Positions 1 through 9,100 of a stretch of 64,000 nt of DNA are shown here, in pieces. Positions within the stretch are counted from its first letter, which is position 1. Each line of letters begins with the position of its first letter. This DNA comes from DASZHJ01 sp035604335. GTDB taxonomy: Bacteria > Pseudomonadota > Alphaproteobacteria > ATCC43930 > CGMCC-115725. The position numbers and the translations under genes are program-made. The notes below the pieces were generated by a model, which saw only the letters and a program-made list of their open reading frames with translations, was not told the DNA's origin and made no database searches. The DNA is taken from assembly GCA_035604335.1 (NCBI GenBank), contig DATNIT010000136.1, forward strand, positions 51,461 through 115,460, given 5' to 3'.

Positions 1-189
1 GTCCAGCAGCGCGAAGCCGCCGCTCGGGCCGCGGTCGCCGTAGACCGGGATATCGGCGGCGCTCAGCTGATCGATGTCGCGATAGATCGTGCGCACGGAA
101 ACCTCGAACTCCGCCGCCAGGGCCTCCGCGGTCATCCTGCCGCGGGCCTGCAGCAGCATCAGGATCGCCAGCAACCGGCTCGCGCGCAT
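1..189 (-). CDS. YafY/DeoR-type HTH regulator, N-terminal part only
   Basis: The gene runs off the left edge; 63 residues are visible, starting at the ATG at 187-189. They form the typical helix-turn-helix of YafY/WYL-type regulators: an alanine/leucine-rich first helix, then residues reading SVRTIYRDIDQL, then a GDRGPSGGF wing. The ligand-sensing WYL part lies outside the window. It is transcribed away from the gene at 293, and the perfect palindrome at 211-229 lies between them, so autoregulation and control of the divergent run is the simple expectation (inference). Family assignment is confident; the regulated signal is unknown. Confidence 0.85.
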   Translation of the reverse strand, partial: MRASRLLAILMLLQARGRMTAEALAAEFEVSVRTIYRDIDQLSAADIPVYGDRGPSGGFALLD

Positions 190-210
190 CGCACCACCCT
201 ATCAGAAATT

Positions 211-229
211 CCTGACACTTGCTGTCAGG
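211..229. promoter_or_regulatory. Operator-like palindrome between divergent genes
   Basis: CCTGACACTTGCTGTCAGG has perfect 7-bp arms (CCTGACA/TGTCAGG) around a 5-bp spacer. It sits 22 bp upstream of the regulator start and 64 bp upstream of the gene at 293. It is probably the binding site of the adjacent YafY-type repressor; the assignment rests on position and symmetry only. Confidence 0.6.
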
Positions 230-292
230 TATCGTGGCGTAGAACGTCGTGCGACGTCGACCCAAGCTCACGATTCGAGGAGGAGATCCGCG

Positions 293-775
293 ATGTCTCG
301 ACCGACGCCGACCCCCGCCGCCGATTTCGATTTCCTGATGGGACGCTGGCGCGTGCGGCACCACCGCCTCAAGCTGCGCCTGGCCGACTGTCGGGAATGG
401 GACGATTTCACGGGCACGTCGAGCGCGCGCCCACTCCTCCACGGCGTCGGCAATATCGACGAGAACGAGATCGGGTTGCCCGGAGGTTCCTATATCGGCG
501 TCACGCTGCGCACGTTCGACGCCAAGATCGGGACCTGGCGGATCTATTGGTTTGACAGCCGCTACCCCGAGGTGACCGACCCGCCGATGGTTGGGCGCTT
601 CGAAAACGGCGTCGGTATCTTTCTCGCCGAGCATATCTTCGAGGGAAAGCCCGTCCGCGTGCGCTTCCTCTGGTCGCGACCCGATGCGGAAACCTGCCGC
701 TGGGAGCAGGCCTTCTCGGCGGACGGCGGCGCGACCTGGGAGACCAACTTGACCATGGATTTCTCGCGCGCCTGA
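293..775 (+). CDS. Small lipocalin/DUF1579-like protein
   Basis: 160 residues, starting at the ATG at 293, which is preceded by a purine-rich GAGGAGGAGAT ribosome site. The FDFLMGRW opening, the run of aromatic beta-strand segments and the GGATWETN end resemble calycin-fold DUF1579-type proteins, which have no firm enzymatic role. It is the first gene of a plus-strand run (this gene, ABM, DUF3303, GST) divergent from a YafY-type regulator, an arrangement often seen for small stress or detoxification genes. The function is not known. The in-frame extension upstream to position 89 overlaps the regulator and operator and is not used. Confidence 0.7.
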   Translation: MSRPTPTPAADFDFLMGRWRVRHHRLKLRLADCREWDDFTGTSSARPLLHGVGNIDENEIGLPGGSYIGVTLRTFDAKIGTWRIYWFDSRYPEVTDPPMVGRFENGVGIFLAEHIFEGKPVRVRFLWSRPDAETCRWEQAFSADGGATWETNLTMDFSRA

Positions 776-799
776 TACGACGAAAAACCGGAGGATCCG

Positions 800-1090
800 A
801 TGGAGCTCTTCATCTTCGCTCGCTTTCACGCCCGGAAGGGCCAGGAGGCCGCCCTCGCGGACACGCTCCGCCGGCAGATCCGCTTCGCGCGCGGAGAGCC
901 CGGCTGTCTGATGATCGACGCCTATCGCTCGACCCGCGATCCCCGGCTCTTCTACATCCACTCCCGCTGGGCCGACGAGGCAGCCTTCGAGGTCCACGCG
1001 GATCTCGCGAACACCGTCCAGTTCCTGGAGCGCGTCGAGCCCTTGATCGATCGTCCGCTCGATGTGACTCGGTCGCGGCCGCTCGGGTAG
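800..1090 (+). CDS. Antibiotic biosynthesis monooxygenase (ABM) domain protein
   Basis: 96 residues covering a single ABM ferredoxin-like domain: MELFIFARFHARKG first strand, a PGCLMIDAY middle segment and the HSRWADEAAFEVHADL helix typical of YgiN/ABM proteins. Such proteins act as dimeric quinol or small-aromatic oxygenases, or have no proven activity. It lies 24 bp after the DUF1579-like gene with a GGAGGA ribosome site, so the two are very likely co-transcribed. The substrate cannot be told from the sequence. Confidence 0.8.
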   Translation: MELFIFARFHARKGQEAALADTLRRQIRFARGEPGCLMIDAYRSTRDPRLFYIHSRWADEAAFEVHADLANTVQFLERVEPLIDRPLDVTRSRPLG

Positions 1091-1128
1091 AGTCTCGGCC
1101 TCTCGATCCCAGCAAGAAGGAGGCACAG

Positions 1129-1410
1129 ATGTTGTTCATGGTGGTGGAGCGGTTCAAGAACCGCGACATAAAGGCGGTCTACCGGCTGTTCCACGCGAAG
1201 GGCCGGGGACTCCCCGACGGGCTGCGCTTCGTCGACAGCTGGATCGAGAGCAGCTTCGACCGCTGCTTCCAGCTGATGGAATGCGATGACCCCAAGCTGC
1301 TGCAGCAATGGGTCCTGCATTGGGACAATCTCATCGAGTTCGAGTTCGTGCCGGTCGTGCCGTCCTCCGAGACGCGCAAGATCGTCGACGCCGCAGACGG
1401 CCGCAAATGA
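1129..1410 (+). CDS. DUF3303 family protein
   Basis: 93 residues beginning MLFMVVERFKNRD, with an LPDGLRFVDSWIE segment and RCFQLME, which together are the hallmark of DUF3303. No enzymatic role is established for this family. An AAGGAGGCAC ribosome site precedes the start. The stop overlaps the start of the glutathione transferase in an ATGA arrangement (1407-1410), so the two are translationally coupled. The gene belongs to the same plus-strand run as the two before it. Confidence 0.8.
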   Translation: MLFMVVERFKNRDIKAVYRLFHAKGRGLPDGLRFVDSWIESSFDRCFQLMECDDPKLLQQWVLHWDNLIEFEFVPVVPSSETRKIVDAADGRK

Positions 1411-2069
1411 AGCTCTACTCGGGTCCGCTGAGCCTGTTCTCGCGCAAGGTGGAGATCGCGCTCGGCGAGAAGGGGCTCGCCTACGAGCGCGAGATGGTGC
1501 CGTTCACGCAGGCGAAGGGATACTCGCCCAAGCACCCCGCGGTGCTCGCCGCCAATCCCAAGGCGCAGGTGCCGGTGCTGGTGGACGGCGATCTCACTCT
1601 CTTCGACTCGACGATCATCGCCGAATACCTGGACGAGGCTTATCCCGAGAAGCCCCTGTTTCCGGCGGGCCCGCAACCGCGCGCCCGCTGCCGGCTGCTC
1701 GAGCTCTACGGCGATGAGATCCTCTTTGCGCCGGTGCGGCGCATGCTCTATCGAACGGAGCCGCCGCACCCCGTTCCAAAGCTCCAGGCGCTCCGGGAAG
1801 AGGAAGGCCGCCAGGCCGATGCCGCGATCCGCGCGCACTATACCGATCTGCAGGAGCAACTCGGCGACCAGGATTATTTCTGCGGCGCGTTCTCGGTCGC
1901 GGACATCGCGCTCTTCATGACGGTGCTGTTCGCGCTCCGGCTCAAGGGGCCGAGTCTCGACGGTCATCCCAGGCTTGGCGCCTGGTATGCCCGCGTCCGG
2001 GCGCGACCCGCCGCGGCAAAGGCCGCCGACGAGATCGCGGCCGCTGACCGGGCGCTCTCGCCCCAGTGA
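1407..2069 (+). CDS. Glutathione S-transferase family protein
   Basis: 220 residues with the two-domain GST layout. The N-terminal thioredoxin-like half (MKLYSGPLSLFSRKVEIAL, then the NPKAQVPVLVDGDLTLFDSTIIAEYLDE glutathione-site region containing the conserved cis-proline and ES/DS motif) precedes an all-helical C-terminal half with the N-capping FSVADIALF motif. The catalytic residue is probably one of the serines in the first helix. ATGA overlap with the DUF3303 gene. Members conjugate or reduce electrophiles with glutathione in the cytoplasm; the substrate is unknown. Confidence 0.88.
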   Translation: MKLYSGPLSLFSRKVEIALGEKGLAYEREMVPFTQAKGYSPKHPAVLAANPKAQVPVLVDGDLTLFDSTIIAEYLDEAYPEKPLFPAGPQPRARCRLLELYGDEILFAPVRRMLYRTEPPHPVPKLQALREEEGRQADAAIRAHYTDLQEQLGDQDYFCGAFSVADIALFMTVLFALRLKGPSLDGHPRLGAWYARVRARPAAAKAADEIAAADRALSPQ

Positions 2070-2211
2070 TCGCACCGGCTGCTCTAGCCCCAAATTTTCT
2101 TATCGGAGGCATGCGGTAAGTTCATTTGCGGGCGGGAGACAGCTGGCCTACATGGGAAGTACGTAGATTGACGAAATCTACACCGCCGAGCTGGAGAAAT
2201 GGAGACCGCCC

Positions 2212-3069
2212 ATGCCCGCAAGAACCGCCACCGTCCGCGCCGAACGCTCCGCCGAGATTTCCCGGCCTTATGTCGAGGCGTCGCTGACGTACCTCGCCGA
2301 CGCCAGCGTGAAGCCGCAGACCTATAATCCGCCACCCGGCACCGGCGTGCCCAGGCGGCTCGGCAATTACGGCAGCTTCCGCGCGCGCATCTATGACGCC
2401 CGGCCCGTGGCGGACAGTCTCTCGCTCGATCGCGAGGGCTTCGCGTTCACGCGCCACGACACCGCGGTTGCCGACTTCTACGACGAGAGGCAACTCCGCG
2501 AGATCTACTACCCCGAGGTGGAGCGGCTGGTCGCCGCGGCGACCGGTACCGAGAAAGTGATCGTGTTCGATCATACGATCCGCACCGCCGAGCGGGCGGT
2601 GGAGCGCGGCCTGCGCGCGCCCGTGCAGATGGTGCACAACGATTACACCGACAAGTCCGGGCCGCAGCGCGTGCGCGACCTGTTGCCCGCGGCCGAGGCG
2701 GAAGCACGGCTCAAGCACCGCTTCGTCGAGATCAATGTCTGGCGGCCGATCAGGGGGCCGGTGCAGGCCTGGCCCTTGGCGCTCGCCGAGGCGCAGAGCG
2801 TGGCGCCCGCCGACGTCATCCCCTGCGACCTCATCTACGCCGACCGCACCGGCGAGATCCTCTACGGCATCTACAGTCCCAAGCACCGCTGGAACTATTT
2901 CCCGCGCATGGAGCGCGAAGAGGCGGTGCTGATCAAATGCTTTGACAGCGCGAAGGATGGTCGCGCGCGCTTCTCGCTCCACACCGCGTTCGAGGATCCG
3001 ACCACGCTCCCGACAGCGCCGCCGCGAGAGAGCATCGAGGTTCGGACCCTCGCCTTCTTCGGCGCCTGA
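2212..3069 (+). CDS. CmcJ/NvfI-like (GA4-desaturase-type) oxidoreductase
   Basis: 285 residues, with the start supported by a GGAGA site 8-10 bp upstream. The pattern FTRHDTAVADFYDE, then VFDHTIR, then VQMVHNDYTDKSGPQRV, FVEINVWRP, and the SPKHRWNYFPRM plus CFDS segments are characteristic of the CmcJ/AsaB/NvfI family. Its members resemble 2-oxoglutarate/Fe(II) enzymes acting in secondary metabolism, although many homologues have no known substrate. HND (about residue 142) and the later histidine of KHRW are the likely metal-binding positions. It stands alone between a GST and a convergent broken methyltransferase. Confidence 0.75.
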   Translation: MPARTATVRAERSAEISRPYVEASLTYLADASVKPQTYNPPPGTGVPRRLGNYGSFRARIYDARPVADSLSLDREGFAFTRHDTAVADFYDERQLREIYYPEVERLVAAATGTEKVIVFDHTIRTAERAVERGLRAPVQMVHNDYTDKSGPQRVRDLLPAAEAEARLKHRFVEINVWRPIRGPVQAWPLALAEAQSVAPADVIPCDLIYADRTGEILYGIYSPKHRWNYFPRMEREEAVLIKCFDSAKDGRARFSLHTAFEDPTTLPTAPPRESIEVRTLAFFGA

Positions 3070-3082
3070 GCGGCGGACTCGC

Positions 3083-3756
3083 CTACCAGATCCGCGGGAT
3101 GAGCCGCCAGCGCACGCGTTGGGCGTAGTCGCGGTAGCCGTCGAGTTCCGCCCCGAGCGTGCGCTCCTCCATCACGATGCGGAACGCGAGCAAAGGCAGC
3201 AGAAGCGCGACCGCCGCGAGACCCAGCCACGAGCCCAGCTGGAGCGGCATGCCCACGAACATCAGCAGGCCCCCCGCGTACATGGGGTGGCGCACGTAGG
3301 CGTAGGGCCCGGTGCTGATCACGCGATTCCGCGCTCCCGCTGAATCTTCACCACCGGAGCCGCGTAGCTGTTCTCGCGGAAGGTCAGAAAGACCACGTAG
3401 TTCGACAGCGCGACGTCGAGCGCGCCGAGCGCTTGCAACCAGACGGGCACGCGGGAGATCGCCCAGCGAGCATCGAGACCCATCAAGATCAGCCAACCGA
3501 AGTAAAGCACCATCAGGACCGCCATGAAGACCTTGTCCCAGGCCTTCTGCGCCTGTTGGAACGGCGAGCCGAGACGCTCGGCGAGGAGCGCCGGATCGTG
3601 GCGCGCAAGCCAGAGCCCGACAGCCAGGCTGAGCACGCCCATCTCGGCGAGAAAGCCCCAGGCGGCGGGCCAGTCCAACGTGCCGGCGGGTGCGAACAAA
3701 AACGCGGCGATCACCACGATCATGCCCGCCGTCGAAACGATCAGCCTCCGGATCAT
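3083..3756 (-). pseudogene. Frameshifted isoprenylcysteine-methyltransferase-like membrane protein
   Basis: The N-terminal part (3319-3756, about 145 residues, three to four hydrophobic segments) and the C-terminal part (3083 to about 3330, containing VISTGPYAYVRHPMYAGG and the final MEERTLGAELDGYRDYAQRVRW motif) together make one membrane-bound ICMT/PEMT-type methyltransferase of about 224 residues. The reading frame changes near 3326-3332, where one base is missing relative to an intact gene: the first frame ends RERGIA-stop, while NRVISTG continues in another. Either a recent inactivation or a sequencing error. Confidence 0.8.
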
Positions 3757-3942
3757 GCGCGCCTCTTGGTTGCTGCGATCCCTACGGCCACCCCGCCGCC
3801 GCTACTTGCTTAACGGACCTCGGATCATCCGAGATACCTAAAATGGTCATCGATTTATGCCCGGGGCGCAGCCGCGTTTACCTCCAGGTAATGCCATGAA
3901 TGTCAGAAGGGGCCGGCACGTATAATAGCGAGGAGGCTCCCC

Positions 3943-4158
3943 GTGAATAGAGCGGAACAACTCCACGATCAGGCCGAGTTTCTGCGCTCGCTTGCGAAGT
4001 CGTCGAGCATTTCAAGCAAACGCGATCAATTGCTGAGGGCGGCCGAGCAATGCGACGCGCTCGCTGCCGCCTCCGGACAGGGCCGCGCACCGAAGCCGAA
4101 ACCGTCTTCAGTCGCGCTCGGCGAGCCCTACCTAAGGGTGCCCGCGCGCGCGCACTGA
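3943..4158 (+). CDS. Small hypothetical protein
   Basis: 71 residues from a GTG at 3943 with a textbook AGGAGG ribosome site at 3931-3936. The N-terminal half is a charged amphipathic helix (RAEQLHDQAEFLRSLAKSS, then KRDQLLRAAEQCDALA). The C-terminal half is a proline- and alanine-rich tail. No signal peptide, membrane segment or catalytic motif is seen. It is convergent with the EamA gene, whose stop lies 17 bp away. Real expression is supported by the ribosome site; the function is unknown. Confidence 0.6.
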   Translation: MNRAEQLHDQAEFLRSLAKSSSISSKRDQLLRAAEQCDALAAASGQGRAPKPKPSSVALGEPYLRVPARAH

Positions 4159-4175
4159 CGGCGGACCGAGCGGCG

Positions 4176-5111
4176 TCACACTTCCGCAGCGGGGGAGCGG
4201 ACGACGAGCCATCCGGCGCCCGCAATCAAGGTCATGCCGGCGATCTCGATGGCGCTCGGCGGCTCGGCGAAGATCGCAAAGCTCCACAGGGCCGCAAAGA
4301 CGAGATAGCTGTAGTCGAAGGCGGCGATGATCGCCGAGGGGGCGGACTGATAGGCCCGGGCGACGCCCGCGCTCACCGCGACGATGAGCACCGCCAGCAT
4401 CGCGACGATCTCCCATTCGCGGGCGCCCAGCGCGGACCAATACCCTAGAATAAATGGATTGATCCCGACGATCCGAGGGCTCGGCGCCCACCGCGCAATG
4501 GCCGCGGACGCGATCGCCCCGGTCAGCAAGAATGCCGCGTTCAGGGCCAGAGACAGGACGAGCGGTTTTTCATCGACGCACTTGATCCGCGTGACGATGG
4601 CGGCCAGCGCGTAGCACATGGCGGAGAGGATCGGCAGAAGCGTCGGCCACGAGAAGGCCTCGCTGCCGGGTCTCACGATCACCAAGACGCCGCCGAAGCC
4701 GACGAGGATGCCGAGCCACCGCCGCGGCCCCACGGGCTCGCCGGCGATCAGCGCAGAGAACGCCGTGATGAACAACGGCGCGGTGTAGTAAGCGGCCGCC
4801 ACCGTCGAGAGGCTCAGGACAGAAAGCGCGGCATAGAAGGCGATCCACATCGCCATCAGCAGCAGGCTGCGCAGTGCCGCCCACCCCACCGACAGCGGCA
4901 GGATCTCGCGCGGGCGAGCACCCAATTTGATGAGCAGAATGGTCAGCGGTATCGCGAGGACCGAGCGCAGCACATAGAGCTGCCATACCGAGAAATTCGA
5001 GCTCACATATTTGACCGCGGCGTCGCCGAAGGACATTGCGACGGTTGTTGCGACGATCGTCGCCACGCCCAGCGCAACTCTCTCCGGTCGAGCGCCGGCC
5101 AGATCGCCCAT
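4176..5111 (-). CDS. EamA/DMT family transporter
   Basis: 311 residues with ten hydrophobic segments arranged as two EamA repeats, as in 10-TM drug/metabolite exporters (RhaT/YdcZ relatives). The repeat signature FGDAAVKYVS near the start and the GEPVGPRRWLGILVGFGGVLVIVRPG boundary of repeat one are clear; repeat two ends AEPPSAIEIAGMTLIAGAGWLV. Start chosen at 5109-5111; the longer in-frame extension runs into the intergenic region and the LysR gene. It is divergent from the LysR regulator at 5224, which probably controls it. Substrate unknown, perhaps an amino acid or metabolite. Confidence 0.85.
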   Translation of the reverse strand: MGDLAGARPERVALGVATIVATTVAMSFGDAAVKYVSSNFSVWQLYVLRSVLAIPLTILLIKLGARPREILPLSVGWAALRSLLLMAMWIAFYAALSVLSLSTVAAAYYTAPLFITAFSALIAGEPVGPRRWLGILVGFGGVLVIVRPGSEAFSWPTLLPILSAMCYALAAIVTRIKCVDEKPLVLSLALNAAFLLTGAIASAAIARWAPSPRIVGINPFILGYWSALGAREWEIVAMLAVLIVAVSAGVARAYQSAPSAIIAAFDYSYLVFAALWSFAIFAEPPSAIEIAGMTLIAGAGWLVVRSPAAEV

Positions 5112-5167
5112 GCGCTTCTCGAGTCTCCCGTGGGCCCACCGATGAGTGCCATGACTGAATAGACCTT

Positions 5168-5182
5168 CACGATTAATTCGTG
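5168..5182. promoter_or_regulatory. LysR-box-like palindrome between EamA and LysR genes
   Basis: CACGATTAATTCGTG has 5-bp inverted arms (CACGA/TCGTG) around an A/T-rich TTAAT centre in the 112-bp divergent intergenic region. The surroundings fit the T-N11-A form of LysR boxes. A likely site for the regulator starting at 5224; position-based inference. Confidence 0.5.
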
Positions 5183-5223
5183 TAGCAGCACAATATGAAT
5201 AGAGAGATAAAGGATTTCGACCA

Positions 5224-6162
5224 ATGTCCGAGCCGCCCCTGAGCGGCCTCGCGGTCTTGTTGGCGGTTGCCAAGCACGGCACCCTGCGAGCCGCAGCGGC
5301 GGCGCTGGGCGTTCAGCCGCCTGCCATCAGCTACCGGCTCAAGACATTCGAGGATCAGATCGGCGTGGCAGTGTTCACGCGAACCACGCGCTCGGTCACG
5401 CTGACCGACGCCGGCCGCGCGTTGTTGAGCCGCGTTCGGCCGGCGATGTCGGAGCTCGGCGATGCGCTGGAAGAAGCCCGGGGCATGGGCAGGGCACGGA
5501 CAGGCACGATCCGGCTCACGCTCCCTTACATCGCCTACGAGCTCACGATCGCTCCCAAGCTAGCCGCCTTCCAGGCGAGGTACCCGGACATAGAGCTCGA
5601 GCTTTCCTTCGACGAGGCCTTCGTCGATATCGTCGGCGAGGGCTTCCATGCCGGCGTGCGAATGGGCGATCACATCCAAGAGGACATGATTGCGGTGCGC
5701 TTGAGCCCCCCGCTCAAGGAGGTGCATTTCTCCGCCCCGACCTATTTCCAAACGCATGCCCGGCCGCGACAGCCGCGCGACCTGCTGAAGCACAACTGCA
5801 TCCGGTACCGATACATCGGCTCGAAGCGGATCGCCGAATGGCAGTTCCGCGACGCGGACGGCATGACGACCGTCGATGTCCGAGGAAACCTGATCGTCAA
5901 CAGCACGAATGCCCTGATTCACGCGGCGCGCCAGGGTCTCGGGATCGGCTGGCTCTTCAGGGCCAATATCGACGATGACCTGCGATCGGGAAGATTGGTG
6001 AGCGTGCTCGACAAATTCGCGATCGAGCGCCCGGGCTTTTTTCTTTACTACCCGAGAGCCAATGCGCGGCTCGAGCTTATGCGGATCTTCATCGAGTTCA
6101 TGAGATTGCCCAGGCGCGACGCCGGCCGCCCGCTCGCCGCGGCACCTCGAAAAGCGCGATAG
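5224..6162 (+). CDS. LysR family transcriptional regulator
   Basis: 312 residues. The N-terminal winged HTH is clear (LAVAKHGTLRAAAAALGVQPPAISYRLKTFEDQIGVAVFTRTTRSVTLTDAGRALL, residues about 10-65), followed by a periplasmic-binding-like effector domain with the LTLPYIAYE first strand and the HAARQGLGIGWLF hinge segment. AAGGA ribosome site before the ATG. It is divergent from the EamA exporter with a palindrome between them, so it most likely senses the exported metabolite or a related compound. No overlap with its plus-strand neighbours. Confidence 0.9.
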   Translation: MSEPPLSGLAVLLAVAKHGTLRAAAAALGVQPPAISYRLKTFEDQIGVAVFTRTTRSVTLTDAGRALLSRVRPAMSELGDALEEARGMGRARTGTIRLTLPYIAYELTIAPKLAAFQARYPDIELELSFDEAFVDIVGEGFHAGVRMGDHIQEDMIAVRLSPPLKEVHFSAPTYFQTHARPRQPRDLLKHNCIRYRYIGSKRIAEWQFRDADGMTTVDVRGNLIVNSTNALIHAARQGLGIGWLFRANIDDDLRSGRLVSVLDKFAIERPGFFLYYPRANARLELMRIFIEFMRLPRRDAGRPLAAAPRKAR

Positions 6163-6171
6163 GCCCTGCCG

Positions 6172-9100
6172 TTACGCCGCCACCAGCGCGCGGAGGTGGC
6201 GATTGGCCACCGTGAGCATGGCGAGATCGGCCGCGGGCGCCTGCAGGATCTCGGTCACGAGGGCGTCGAGGTGCGAGATCTCGGCCGCGTGGCTCGTGAG
6301 CCAGGCGTCGAAGGCGCTCTCGTTCCCGCTCACGGCGCGCGCCGTCAGATCGGCCTGATGGCCGTAGAGGTCCTCGATCAACGCGCCGGTCGCGAGCTTG
6401 CGCCAGGCCGTGTCGGCCGTGAGCTTGCGCGCGGCCATGCGCAGGAGATCCAGGCGGAAGCGCGAGCCCACCGCGAAGAAGCGGCGGCCGAGCTCGGCGA
6501 CATCGGCCCTGACCGCGATCGCGAGCTTCACGATGTCGATGGCGGAGACCAGGAAGTCGAGCTTCGCCACGCGCTCCGCGAGGGCCGCGGGTACGCGCTT
6601 TTCCCGCCAGATTTCGACGCGGCGGGTGAATTCGGCCTTTTGGGAATCGGGCAAGGTCTCGCCGAGCCGCGCCGCCAGCGCGGCGACGCCGGGCTTGAAC
6701 GCCTGCGTGACGCCGGCGATGTCCAGCGCGCCCGGCGCGCGCAGGAACCAGGCCGCCGCCCGCTCGACCAGCCGATTCGAGGCGAGCAGCATGTCGGTCT
6801 GCACCGACGCCGGCACCCGATTGTCGAGCGCCGTCACTTCCGCCCAAAGCCCGTCGAGATCGTAGATACCGCGAACGATGCCATAGGCCCGCGCGGTGTC
6901 GCCGGGACCGCGGCCCGTGCGCTCGTTCATGTCCGCCACGAAGGTGATGCCGCAACGGTTGACCAGCTCGTTGGCGACGCAGGTGGCGATGATCTCTCGG
7001 CGCAGCCGGTGCGTCTCGATCTGAGGCCGGAAGCGCTCCACCAGCGCCGGCGGGAAGTAGGCAAAGAGATCCTCCTTGAGATGAGGATCGTCGGGGAGAT
7101 CCGTCGCCGTGAGCTCGTGGGCGAGCGTGTTCTTGACGTAAGCCATGAGCACCGCGTGCTCAGGGCGCACGAGTCCGCGCTCCTGGGCCCGACGCTGAGC
7201 GACCACGGTTTCATCGGGCAGAAACTCGACGGCGCGGTCGAGCTTCCCGGCCTTCTCCATGTCGCGCATGAGCCGCGCCTCGGCATCGAGCCGCTCGGCC
7301 GCCTGAGCCTCGGCCAGCGTGAGCGCCAGGCCTTGAAGGTAGTTGTCGCGCAGCACATGGGCCGCCACGTCGTCGGTGCGCTCGCGCAGAGTCTGGTTGC
7401 GCTGCTTCATGGTGAGGTCGCCGGCGGTCACGGTGGCGTTGAGCAGGATCTTGAGGTTTACCTCGTGGTCGCTGGTGTCGACGCCGGCGGAATTGTCGAT
7501 CGCGTCGGTGTTGATGCGTCCGCCCTTGAGCGCGTACTCGATGCGCGCGCGCTGCGTCACGCCGAGATTGGCACCCTCGCCCACCACCTTCGCGCGGATC
7601 TGGGTCGCGTCGATGCGGACGGCGTCGTTGGCGCGGTCGCCCGCGTCGCCGTGGCTCTCGGTGCTCGCCTTGATGTAGGTGCCGATGCCGCCGAACCAGA
7701 GCAGCTCAACCTCGGCCTTGAGGATGGCCTGCATGACCTCGGCGGGCGTCAAGCGCTCGGCCTTGATGCCGAGCTTGGCGCGGACCTCGGGCGAGAGCGG
7801 GATCGATTTCAACGTGCGCTCGAAGACGCCGCCGCCTTTGGAGATCAGCTTCTTGTCGTAGTCGGCCCAGCTCGAGCGCGGCAGGTCGAAGAGCCGCTTG
7901 CGCTCGGCGAAGCTCATTTCCGGGTCGGGATCAGGGTCGAGGAAGACGTGGCGGTGGTCGAAGGCGGCGAGCAGCCTCGTGTGTTCCGAGCGCAGCATTC
8001 CGTTCCCGAACACGTCGCCGGACATGTCGCCGACGCCGACGCAGGTGAAATCCGCGGATTGGATGTCGGTCCCGACCTCGCGGAAATGTCGCTTCACCAG
8101 CTCCCAGGCGCCGCGCGCTGTGATGCTCATGACCTTGTGGTCGTAGCCCTGGGAGCCGCCGGAGGCGAAGGCATCGCCGAGCCAGAAGCCGTATTCCTCG
8201 GAGACGCCATTGGCGATGTCGGAGAAGGTGGCGGTGCCCTTATCGGCCGCCACGACAAGGTAGGGATCGTCGTCGTCGTGGCGAACCACCTTCGGCGGCG
8301 GCACGATCTTGTCGCCGACGATGTTGTCCGTGATGTCGAGCAAGCCGCGCATCAGCGTCTTGTAGCACTCGACCACTTCCTTCATGAGCGCCTCGCGCCC
8401 GCCCGGCGCTGTCGCTGGCGGTGGCCGCTTCACGACGAAGCCGCCCTTGGAGCCCACCGGCACGATGACGGCGTTCTTCACCATCTGCGCTTTCATCAGG
8501 CCCAGGATCTCCGTGCGGAAATCCTCCTTGCGGTCGGACCAGCGGATACCGCCGCGCGCCACCTTGCCGCCGCGGAGATGCACGCCTTCCATGCGGGGCC
8601 CATAGACGAAGATTTCGTAGAGCGGCCGCGGCAGCGGCAGGAGCTCGATCTCGTGGCTCGCGAGCTTGACCGAAAGATAGGGCTTGGCCGCGCCGTCGGG
8701 CAGGCGCTGGAAATAATTCGTGCGCAGGCTCTTTCGGATCAACGTCAAGAAGCTGCGGAGGATGCGGTCCTCGTCGAGGTTGGTGACCTCGTCGAGATCG
8801 CGCTCGATCTCCTTGGCGAGCCGGTCGCTGCGCTCCTGTGCGACCTCGGCGCGCTGCGGGTTGAAGCGGCGCTGGAAGAGCCGCACCAGTTTCGCGGCGA
8901 TCTCGGGGTGCGCCGCGAAGGTGTCTTCCATATAGGCCTGGCTGAAGGCGCTGCCGGCCTGGCGCAACGCCTTGGCGTAGAGCCGCAGCACCGTCACCTG
9001 CCGCCAGTCGAGGCCGGTTCCGAGGATCAGCCGGTTGAAGCCGTCGCTTTCCATCTCGCCGGCCCAGAGCCGCGTGAAGGCGTCCTCGAAGCGCTGGCGG

